Part shown: in pieces, positions 21,541-30,914 of the stretch
Layout of the letters: every line of letters begins with the position of its first letter
Numbering within the stretch: the stretch's first letter is position 1
NCBI GenBank assembly: GCA_032871835.1
Contig: CM065296.1
Span: 50,311,288 to 50,375,287, forward strand
Source: Dipteronia dyeriana
Taxonomy: Eukaryota; Streptophyta; Magnoliopsida; Sapindales; Sapindaceae
Length of the DNA: 64,000 nt
Reading direction: 5' to 3'
Notes under the pieces: generated by a model
Told to the model about the DNA's origin: nothing
Databases searched by the model: none
What the model saw: only the letters and a program-made list of their open reading frames with translations
Translations under genes and position numbers: made by a program

Positions 21541-22440
21541 TGTCTTTCCTGATAGTGTGGATGATCCATTGACATTTAGGAATGCAATGGAAGATCCTGA
21601 TAAAGAGGAATGACTTTAAGCCGTGAATCTCGAGATGGAGTCCAAGTACTCAACTCAGTCTGGGATATTGTAGACTTACCAGATGGGGTAAAACACATAG
21701 GTGTAAGTGGATCTAAAAGAGAAAGAGAGGAGTAAATGGGATGGTAGAGACCTTCAAGGCAAGGCTAGTGGCCAAGGGTTATACCTAGAAAGAAGGGGTT
21801 GATTATAGAGACATTCTCGCCAGTAACCATGTTTAAGTCTATTAGGATTCTCTTATCCATTACTGCGTATTTCAATTCTGAAATTTGGTAAATAGACGTC
21901 AAGACTGAATTATTGAATGGCATTCTTGATGAGAGCATTTATATGATGCAACCAGAGGGATTTATGTCTCCAAATCAAGAGCAAAAGGTTTGCAAGTTGC
22001 AAAGGTCCATCTATAGACTTAAGTAGACATCAAGATCTTGGAACATCAGGTTTGATAATGTGATCAAAACCTATGGCTTCGAGTAGAACGTCAATGAGCC
22101 TTGTGTTTACAACCGGATCATTGACAAGAAAGTAGTTTTCTTGGTCCTATAAGTGGATGACATCTTACTCATTGGGAATGATGTGGGAGTGTTGTCTGAT
22201 GTAAAGGGGTGGCTGGCTAGCCAATTCCAAATGAAATATTTGGGAGATGCGAGTTATGTTCTAGGGATCCAACTTATAAGGGATCATAAGAACAAACTCA
22301 TAGCATTGTCTGAGGCATCGTATATAGATAAGATTCTTGTGCGATTTTCGATGCAGAACTCTAAGAAAGGTAATTTACCTTCAAGGCATGAAGTTCACTT
22401 GTCTAAGGAACAATGTCTTAAGACACCTCAAAAAGTTTAG
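21541..22440 (+). pseudogene. CopA2 reverse transcriptase
   Basis: DDPLTFRNAMEDPDKEE opens the domain; then many stops. The active site reads VL-stop-VDDILLIGND: the Tyr codon of YVDD is now TAA. The open frame 22153-22440 holds GWLASQFQMKYLGDASYVLG and SEASYIDKILVRFSMQ. Clearly dead. Confidence 0.85.
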
Positions 22441-23135
22441 GATATGAGACGTATACCATATGCATCGATAGTAGGTAGTCTTATGTATACTATGTTATAC
22501 ACGAAACCGGACATCTACTGCGCAGTGAGAGTTGTCAGCAGATACCAGTCTAACCCAAGATTGGATCATTAGTTTGCTGTCAAGAATATTCTCAAGTATC
22601 TTTGGAGAATGAGAAATTATATGCTAGTGTATTCAGTACAGGATTTGATCCCGTTAGGATACACGGATTCTGAATTTTAGTCAGACAGGGATTCTAGAAA
22701 ATCCACGTCTTGATCATTATTCACCCTAGATGGTGGAGCCATTGTATGGAGAAGTATTAAGCAACCTTGCACTGCTGACTCCACCATAGAAGCCGAATAT
22801 GTAGCCGCTTGTGAAGCTGCTAAAGAGGCTGTTTGGCTCTATAAGTTCTTGAGTGATCTGGAAGTTGTTACAGATTTGGATAAGCCTATCACACTTTATT
22901 GTGATAACAATGGTGCTGTGGCTAATTCCAAAGAACCAATAAGCCACACGAGAGGGAATATATAGAGAGAAAGTATCATCTCATTAGACAGATAGTGCAG
23001 AGAGGAGATGTGATCGTCACCAAGATAGCTTCACAAGACAATCATGCTGATCCATTTACGATGACCTTAACGACTAAAGTGTTTTCAGGTCACCTAGAGG
23101 GTCTAGGGTTACGAGACATGCCTCACATTCTTTAG
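22441..23135 (+). pseudogene. CopA2 RNase H
   Basis: MRRIPYASIVGSLMYTM starts the connection. GYTDSEF, TIEAEYVAACEAAKEAVW and LYCDNNGAVANSKEP follow, covering the Asp/Glu/Asp triad with several stops. It ends with NHADPF and VFSGHLEGLGLRDMPH just ahead of the polypurine tract. Confidence 0.85.
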
Positions 23136-23149
23136 TGCAAGTGGGAGAT
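23136..23149 (+). other. CopA2 polypurine tract
   Basis: TGCAAGTGGGAGAT directly before the TGTTGGGG start of the 3' LTR at 23150. Same as in CopA1, on the opposite strand. Confidence 0.85.
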
Positions 23150-23759
23150 TGTTGGGGTTTATGCCCTAAAGATGTAATTTGTAAATGGATTTATGAAATA
23201 AATAAAAGGAAAAGTTCAATTCATTCTTGTTGTGTTGTTTATTTTATAACTTGTGCATATATTTAACATCCAAGATTGGCGGATTTAATCACGAACTGTG
23301 TATATGAGTGTCATATATAGTTGGATACAGTAAGAGACGTGCAATCCAAAATGTCTATAGATAGCAAATAAAGCTGGGTACTTTATTTGTTGTTAATCTA
23401 TAGTTGTGGTCCATTCCATAATGTACGGTGATTCTATCATGAATCATTCATATGAGATATGGGAATGGGGGCACCTTGTATGATGTGATCATATAGGACT
23501 GGACCATGATCTATATGAATCTCTCAACAAGATCCGTTTACCGATAAAATTCATATATATAAACTAAAGATGGCTATATGTGGGTGATCTTAATCTTGAG
23601 TGTCTTATCGACACCTTCAGGTAAGATCGTGGTCTTTGATATACCATGGGTGAGGTCAGATGCAGTTCCTTATCAATATACTCTGTATGTTGGTATTGCG
23701 GTTTGGCTTGTGGCAGGGAAGGTTTGTACACAATAGTGGAATTCACTCATTCTTGTGAG
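23150..23759 (+). repeat. CopA2 3' LTR, truncated after 610 bp
   Basis: Starts TGTTGGGGTTTATGCCC and follows the CopA5 LTR (40356 on) until CTTGTGAG, where similarity ends and CopB leader begins. About 1.5 kb of the LTR is missing. Confidence 0.85.
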
Positions 23760-25163
23760 TATTAACTTTTAGGATGTTGATTAGAGATGGGGTTATGATT
23801 TCTTTTTTATAACAAAAATTATATAAGTAAACAATCATGATATAACACTTTTGAATATTTATTTGGAATTAATAATAATTCAATCGTAAAATTCAACGGT
23901 GATCCAACACCCATAAATGTCACATCTCCTTTGGGAGTTCGCACCATTTACTAGTTGGATTAGGTCCCACCTAATTGTTAACATAACAACCAACGTTTTC
24001 AATTTTAGCCTTGCAATTTTATTAACAAGAACTCTTGGAAGGATATCAATAAAATCACATTGAGTGTGTTACCAAATTATCGACCTTCACTATTATCCCT
24101 CACGAATATCCCTCCTTTGGGAGTATATATCGTTTGGGTTAATTATCTAGTCTATCCTTGTAAGGAAGTATCTTGCTAAATTCTATTCATGAATACCCCT
24201 TGGGGGATTATTACACAAAATATAAGGCTCAACTAAACTTGGAGGCCAGGTGTTCCAAAACACCTTCTCCCACTCAATTGTTTAAGGTATGTGATCGAAT
24301 CCCATAGAATGATTTACCAAGTTATCTAGAAGCCAATTAGATACCTAAACAATTCAATGCATGTTCATACCAAAAGAGATATATGAGTGGCACTCCTATT
24401 CTATATGACATGTTATCAAACAATGACAAACATTGCAATATTTATAAAAATATAAATAGCTACAATTTTGATCCATCCTAGAAAAGCAAGTAAATTACAT
24501 GTCTTGGAATACAAAAAACTTATTTCTTGGCGAACAAGTCTTCACGCGACCTTCGTCGTTTGGACTCCCTTTGCTTCCTCCCATGGGCATGCACAGCCCA
24601 CAACCCCTTAAAGGGCTGCCATGCACAATCCATGGTTTCCATAAGGCTGTGCCATAACAATCGTGGCCGCGTGCTCTTCGAACGCACGTTTGTTGTTATG
24701 GTTAGCACGGTACCAAGCTTGTTCCAGTTGCTTCTAATTCTTCAAACCTTCGTGTCTTCGATACTTGAATGTATTACAGAAGAATTTAAATAAATAAACA
24801 AATAAAAATCGTAGTTTTTTTTTATTACAATATAGTGCAGTTTTTTTTAAAATATTATTACAATAGCAAAATAAAAAATTAAGAAAAAACTTAGAAACTA
24901 CCAAGAAGAAAATTATGGCGATGATAGGCCACCCTTCTTGTTACAATCCCAAAACAAAAATACATTGAAATTCTAGGACCAAAATTGAGCAATAACAAAC
25001 CACATATAAAACATATATATATATATATATATATATCCATACATTCCAATGTAAATATATATGAGAATAACTAGAATGTCATCTCTTTCTAAAACATTCA
25101 TATATACAATAAAAAGAAAAAGATTCACGTACACATACATCAATTAATCAAGGGTACAACCAG
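23760..25163 (-). other. CopB 5' leader
   Basis: AT-rich sequence between a rearrangement border and a Met-tRNA primer site. No convincing coding region; the open frames at 24520-24793 are on both strands and lack motifs. Three similar palindromic elements occur (TCTCCTTTGGGAG at about 23926, CCTCCTTTGGGAG at about 24111, CCCCTTGGGGG at about 24206) that could form stem-loops in the leader RNA. A (TA)n tract lies at 25013-25036. Confidence 0.65.
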
Positions 25164-25175
25164 GCTCTGATACCA
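25164..25175 (-). other. CopB primer-binding site (Met-tRNA)
   Basis: GCTCTGATACCA, two bases from the LTR start at 25178. It shows that the LTR on its right served as a 5' LTR of a minus-strand element. Confidence 0.9.
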
Positions 25176-25639
25176 ATTGTAGGGAAAATTGCACATTGGA
25201 AGCGTGAAATTAGGGTTTGAGTATTTTAAAAAAAAATCCTTTAATAGAATGAACCTTAACCCTAAATTAATTGATGTATGTTATTATTGTCGTACCTTTT
25301 ATCTCGTGACGATTGAACTATACCCGAATTGAATCCGTAAGATCTTTCAATCCAATCACGAACGTGAATCACCTAGGAGTGTGGGCTCCATTTCTTTAAA
25401 TTGTATACCTGAGGATGGAAACAAACAAAATCTTCTTCTTTGTTAGTCACAATAATCCTCCAAGAGAAAATCCAAGAACGTCCGATCACTTGTGAATTAT
25501 CAATCCACTGGATTGAAACTCGCGTGAACTCGATTCGATTTTGTACACAAAACCCTTTTTATGTATAGTATACTAGTGTACTATCAAAAACAAGAACATT
25601 CCTTTTTTTTCCTTCTTGGCCGAATTCACACACACCTTT

Positions 25640-26865
25640 TGTTAACGGGAAATTTGCTGAAGATGAGAAATTCAAACTAAAACCCTTGAGACCACTACCA
25701 CGGAGGTGGTGGCTGGGGTCGGTACTTTAGATACCTAACCTACTTAGATAGAAATGAAAGTTTGAATGACTATAGCGAATGAGAGCTTTATTATAGAACA
25801 TTTGTGATACACAGGAATCTCTCATATACACTCATAATCTTTTTTGTACATAGGAAGGTGGTAACTCCGTGCTTGTCGAATAGTGGATATGAGATTGGCC
25901 GTGTTCTGATCACAAAATTTAGGTCCGACGTACTTCTCCTTCTTTTTTTTTTACTCCCTACTTCCCCTTACCATGCTTGGCCCTATTTATACTTGGCCCT
26001 ATTTATACTTGGTCCAAGTAGGATTTTGCTCACAAATATCCCGCCACAATCCTATGAATCAGTTCCCTCCTTATTGAGCGGGATCCATTATTTGAAAGTT
26101 ATTGACTTCGTGTTAATAACGGATGCGATGATATTGATGACGAAGATAAGTTTGTTTCCTTTTTGGAATCAAACTCTTGGCTTACACGTACATGGAATTA
26201 ATGTTGGTTATTACGTAGATATGATCCTATGTGACCTCATGGCATGATTCTTCATGGAGGTCACCGAGTTAGTTGCTCGTTGTCTCGTAGAGCGAGGTAG
26301 ATCCATGCTTTAGTTCTGTTCTTAGAAGCCTGAGATGGACTTTCCTCGACCCTTTGGAGCTTGAGGCGTTCCTGTAGACATTTTTGGGAGGTCACATGTA
26401 TCTGATACACTTAGAGGCCATATTTCTCCTCATATTATGGAGGGGGCAGTGGGTTCTTGGAGAGGTTGGTGGGCTTCAAGTTTAGGCTATGCGTTAAGTT
26501 TGACCTCTGGGAGCCTTAACCTTGAGGGAGCTTGCTTTGCTTGTCAGGCTTCACTTCGAGTGCTTCTTGAGCTCGGCAATCCTCCCTTGCTTACATGGGG
26601 TAGTTTTGGAGCCTGGCCCCAGGAACCGAGGTTTCTAGGTAGGTGGCCTCGAGAAGCCCAAACTCCAGTGTTCGCGTGGGGCCCCAACCTGGTCGAGTCT
26701 TGCTTCATCCCCGGTAGTTCCGAAGCCCGGTGATCCTTCTCTACTTCTGTGGGGTAATTTTATGGTCTGTCCGGGGTCTCATGAATGTCGAATTTGGGCT
26801 TTGAATCGGGCTAGGAGAGTGGAAAATTTCTCTTTGGCCCCTCTATCCAAATTTTACTATTAACA
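25640..26865 (-). mobile_element. Solo LTR D
   Basis: TGTTAACGGG...CTATTAACA, flanked on both sides by CCTTT (25635-25639 and 26866-26870). Outside these, sequence matches the other CopB LTR without the insert. There is no primer site, tract or coding region, so it is a solo LTR left by LTR-LTR recombination. Minus-strand TATAAATAGGG boxes suggest the orientation. It is more GC-rich than its surroundings. Open frames inside (25804-26247, 26437-26733) have no recognisable domain. Family unknown, probably Gypsy-like. Confidence 0.85.
25977..26012 (-). promoter_or_regulatory. Duplicated TATA box of solo LTR D
   Basis: A 16-bp unit (TTGGCCCTATTTATAC) is repeated twice in tandem at 25977 and 25993, followed by TTGG. 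On the minus strand each gives GTATAAATAGGG, a good TATA box, so the LTR has two core promoters 16 bp apart. Confidence 0.7.
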
Positions 26866-26905
26866 CCTTTCTTTAGAGTTAGATGAATTTATCTAGAGCA
26901 AGAAT

Positions 26906-27113
26906 CTAATTCTCTATACTTAAAATTCTATAGTGGCCGAAAAATCTTTTAGAAAAATTAGGGCTAAGCCGAATTTTCTTCATGTAATGGAATTTTTCCC
27001 TCTAAATTTCTAATTCTCTATACTCAAAATTCTATAGTGGCCGAAAACTCTTTTAGAAAAATTAGGGCTTAGCCGAATTTTCTTCATGTAATGGCCGAAT
27101 TATTCCTCTCTAA
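26906..27113. repeat. 104-bp tandem duplication in the CopB LTR
   Basis: Copies start CTAATTCTCTATAC at 26906 and 27010 and share TATAGTGGCCGAAAA and GCCGAATTTTCTTCATG. The left CopB LTR has a single copy at the equivalent place (about 15810-15880). Confidence 0.85.
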
Positions 27114-28774
27114 ATTTGCTTTGGCTTGCACAAATTTTTGAGCTTCTCATCTCTTCTTGGCCGAAATTTAAAGGTAGTATAAATATGCATATAAATCCAT
27201 TCCAAAGAAAGATTTACTTAGTGGGCAAGAATCCTTTTCTAAGGTGGATTTACTTGGTGACAAAGAATCCTTTTCAATGAAATATTTCTTTTCCACACTA
27301 AGACTCCTAATCCAACTCAAATAGTTTATTTGTGACTAAATTAAAGACTTCCTAATTTGACTAGATAAATAATTCATTTTATTTATCTACTTATCAAATA
27401 TAGTCTTTAATATTAATTATACTGCCAACAATAATATAATATTAGGAGACCTTCTCCTATTAGGATTTTTTTTTACTTTTAATTAATTAATTTCCATTTA
27501 ATTAAATAATAAAATAAAAAAACTATAATAAGTTTTTTTACAAACCCTAGCCGCCCAAACCTATACATGGGTCATTATATTATTTTTTCTATTTTATTAA
27601 ATCCATTGGACCTTAATAAAAAGTCCACATGTGAACTAGACCCATTCTTATTAAAAATGAAACAGGTCCACATGCCTTAATACAATTCTAGATGGACCCT
27701 TAAATTTAGCCGATAGAATATATCAAATGATCCATACAAGTTCGTGTGGATTGGGGATCTTGGCGGGCTATCTAAATTTAATCTTCAATAGACACAACCC
27801 AATCACAATCAGCAAATGATTCACTTAGGTTCGATCTATTAATTTTAGTTCATTCCACTAAAGAACTAAAATTAAACTCTTAAATAAAGATAGAACAAGT
27901 TAATATTTCTCATTTATACCCTAGACAATCTTATTAGAGATAGTGTATCCTCTTGAAGAATACCAGTAATCGCCAAGAACACATAGACAGCCTATAGCTC
28001 TCCAAGTTACCATATTTACTCATATGACCACATTTTGAACTTGGATATTTTGACTTGTCCAGAAGCCATATTTCAATAGACACTTTTGAAAACTTAATGC
28101 TAAGATTTAATATCCAATACCTCAAAACATCCATATGATGATATTCTACTCACATTTAATAAATGGAGCCACGATGTCCATATCTATAAATGAAGTCCTC
28201 TATCGATTAACAAATGAATAGCACAAAACTATCGATGATAGACTATGTTATATAATCATACTCATTGATAACTCAAATGATAACACTTGCAACCATAAGT
28301 CCATCATTTATCTCAGGATTGAAAAAGACTCTTCGATTGTCCTCAAGTGAAAACTTTTATCGATTGACGATTCTGGATAAAGTATTTCACTGTGATCCTA
28401 TTCAATGCACCCAGTGCACTAGATTCTTTTGGCCAAAGATACCACACTTTGATGATTTTAGACTCATCATAACACATTTGATCCTACTCAAATGCTAGCA
28501 AAATAATCTAAAATAAAGACGCCTAACCTTTATCTTAAGTTGTGAATATTATTCAAGACTAACTAAAGAATTGTGTCTACCTCATACATATCCAGATGTT
28601 TGAACAATTCTTATTTTCTCATAGTCTTATGACCTTATGATTATTTACTTTTGACAATTATAGTAATTGAACTTTAAATGCTATAAGATTTGTTAAACTA
28701 GAAATCACTTTTATTAATATGAAAATATTGTTAAATACATTATTATACTCTTGCTATCGAGCATAATCCCAACA

Positions 28775-28790
28775 ATCTCTCACTTGCTCT
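28775..28790 (-). other. CopB polypurine tract
   Basis: The plus strand reads ATCTCTCACTTGCTCT next to the LTR end; the complement is AGAGCAAGTGAGAGAT. It marks the LTR as the 3' LTR of the pol region to its right. Confidence 0.75.
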
Positions 28791-29345
28791 ATAGCAAATA
28801 TGTCATATCTCTTATCCCCATATTCTTCAGGTGTCCATCAAAACACTTTTGTGGAAAAGCCTTGTGAAGGGATTCACTAGATTTTTTGCTGATGCGATTT
28901 TGGTTATCGTCATGTCTCCCCTATGCACAATTTTCCTTAAAAGGTGATATTTTCTTTCAATGTGTTTCCCTCTCTTACGACTTATTGGTTCTCTCAAATT
29001 AGCCACTGTACCACTATTATCACAATAGATAGTGATATGCTTATTCGCATCAGGAATCAATTCCATATCAATCAAGAATTGGCAGAGCTAGATAGCCTCT
29101 TTAGCAGCCTCCCATGCAGCAACATAATCGGCTTCCATGGTGGAGTCAGCAATACAAGATTGCTTGATACTTCTCCTTATGACTGCTCTTCCTCCAAGTG
29201 TAAACACAGATCTTGATGTTGATCTTCTAGAGTCAGAATCCGATTGGAAATCAAAAATCTATATACCTAACGGGAATTAAATTCCCTTCAGAGTATACAA
29301 GCATATAATCTCTCGTTCTCCTGGGATACTTGAAAATATACTTGA
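28791..29345 (-). pseudogene. CopB RNase H
   Basis: The frame 28827-29075 reads ITIYCDNSGTVANLREP, GKHIERKYHLLRKIVHRGDM and NPFTRL, the C-terminal half of Copia RNase H. Upstream, plus-strand text at 29095-29240 corresponds to degraded TMEADYVAAWEAAKEA and the STSG region. It is distinct in sequence from the CopA RNase H, so CopB is a separate family. Confidence 0.83.
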
Positions 29346-30330
29346 TTGCGGGCTAATGATCAGGACCAGGTTTCGATTGAAACCTGCTAACTATGCCAAA
29401 AACAAAACAAATATCTGGTCTAGTGCAGAGCATTGCATACATGAGACTCCCAACTGCCGAGGCATGTGGAACCATACTCATGAATTGCTCTTCATGTTCA
29501 TTCTCAGGAATTTGTTCCACAGAAAGTTTGATTCCATGTCCGAAAGGTAACATACTTTTCTTGGAATCTTGCTTGGAAAACCTAGACAAGATTTTATCTA
29601 TGTATGAAGCTTGGGATAATGCAATCGTTCTATTCTTTCTATCCCTTATGACTTGGATACCAAGAATATAACTTACTTCTCCTAAGTCCTTCATATCAAA
29701 TTGTTTTGCTAACCATTCTTTTACTGATGTCAAAACACCTACTTCGTTTCCGATAAGTAGTATATCATCAACTTAAAGAACTAGGACAACCAACTTGTCA
29801 CCTTTAATCCTTTTGTATACACAGGGTTCACCAAGGTTTTCAATAAATCCAAAACTTTTCATGGCTTGATCGAACCTTGTGTTCCAGGATCTTGATGCTT
29901 GCTTCAATCCATATATAGATCTTTACAACTTGCATACCCTTTCCTCTTGGCCTTTTTCAATGAATCGATCTTATTGCATCATATAGATGCTTTCGTCAAG
30001 ATTTCTATTAAGGAAAGCTGTCTTGACGTTCATTTGCCAAATCTCTAGGTTTAGAGATGCCGCAATGGATAAGAGTATCATAATGGATTTAAGCATGGCC
30101 ACCGGAGAGAAGGCTTCCTCATAATCTATACCTTTCTTCTATGTGTAACCTTTAGCTACCAATCTAGCTTTAAGGTTTTCATCTTTCCATCCATTCCTCT
30201 CTTCCTCTTGTATACCCATTTGCACCCAATAGGTTTTATCCCTTTAGGTAAGTACACAAGAGACCAGACTTTGTTTTTGAACATAGATTCAATTTCAGAT
30301 TGCATTGCCTTTTACCAAGGGCGACAATCA
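29346..30330 (-). pseudogene. CopB reverse transcriptase
   Basis: The piece 29353-29733 has EWLAKQFDMKDLGEVSYILG and SQASYIDKILSRFSKQDSKK, then RPDICFVFGIVSRFQS. Upstream, the YVDD motif near 29776 reads stop-VDD (Tyr codon now TAA). IKPIGCKWVYKRKRGMDGK near 30225-30170 and the KAMQSEIESMFKNKVW start near 30300 are visible between frameshifts. It is inactive. Confidence 0.83.
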
Positions 30331-30728
30331 ACATCTTCCATTGCTTCCTTGCATGTATAGGGATCATCGTCATCCGGAAGAATCTCAAAAGATTCTCCTA
30401 GATCGATGTATCTCTCGGGTTATCTACTAACCCTCCCACTATGATGAGGTATGGTAGATTGTTGATTTTGTGTTGGTAAGGAACTTACAAATAGGCTAGG
30501 TTGTGAAACCTCTTGTGGAATTGTATTTTCTGAAAGCTCATTCAGGAAATTTCTATTTTTAGGCACAAAACTATTCATATAGTCATTTTCTAGAAATTTA
30601 GCATTTGTCGAAACAAATACTTTAAGATCAGAAGGACTATAAAAATAATATCATTTGGTTCCTTTTGGATACCTTACAAATATGCATGTTTCTGAATGGG
30701 ACTCCATCTTTTCTGTTTTTCCTTTTAT
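30331..30728 (-). pseudogene. CopB integrase end and linker
   Basis: Reads RYPKGTK, FYSPSDLKVFVSTNAKFLEN and an NELSENTIPQEVSQP linker leading to the RT start. The remaining integrase, protease and gag are absent; at about 30728 the sequence changes to CopA-family leader. Confidence 0.75.
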
Positions 30729-30914
30729 ACAACCCATGAATCCTAAATCCACAATACCATATAATTAATGATCAATCATATTTTTATAAATTAACAAATT
30801 TAATATACATACAGAAACATCATACAGTCAATTTAAATCATGCCTACACAATCATATATACAGGAGCATTGAAACAATTTCCTGTTCCAAAAAATAACCT
30901 GGCTTTGATACCAA
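30729..30914 (-). other. CopA3 leader end with primer site
   Basis: Closely matches the CopA1 leader at about 11396-11580. The primer site is GCTTTGATACCA at 30902-30913, one change from the usual site, and one base precedes the LTR. All coding DNA of this element is missing. Confidence 0.8.

Larger units (their letters stand above)
18481..23759 (+). mobile_element. CopA2: plus-strand Copia of the CopA family, truncated at both ends
   Basis: It carries leader, gag, protease, integrase, RT, RNase H, polypurine tract and the first 610 bases of the 3' LTR, in that order on the plus strand. The 5' LTR and primer site are absent; the leader starts abruptly next to Gypsy gag. The 3' LTR stops at 23759, where CopB leader begins. 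It preserves the gag-to-integrase part that CopA1 has lost, but with many stops and frameshifts. Confidence 0.88.
25178..28774 (-). repeat. CopB LTR, full length, carrying a solo LTR
   Basis: Runs from TGTAGGGAAAA to ATCCCAACA, 3597 bp including a 1226-bp solo LTR and its 5-bp duplication, so about 2.37 kb by itself. A primer site lies on its left and a polypurine tract on its right, so it is at once the 5' LTR of the left unit and the 3' LTR of the right unit. A 104-bp tandem duplication (26906-27113) is found in this copy only. Confidence 0.85.

Noticed and set aside
24520..24793. Overlapping frames on both strands in the CopB leader
   Set aside because: No motif, and both strands are open over the same GC-richer patch, which argues for chance.
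25804..26733. Open frames at 25804-26247 and 26437-26733
   Set aside because: Both lie inside solo LTR D with no recognisable motif; openness follows from higher GC content.
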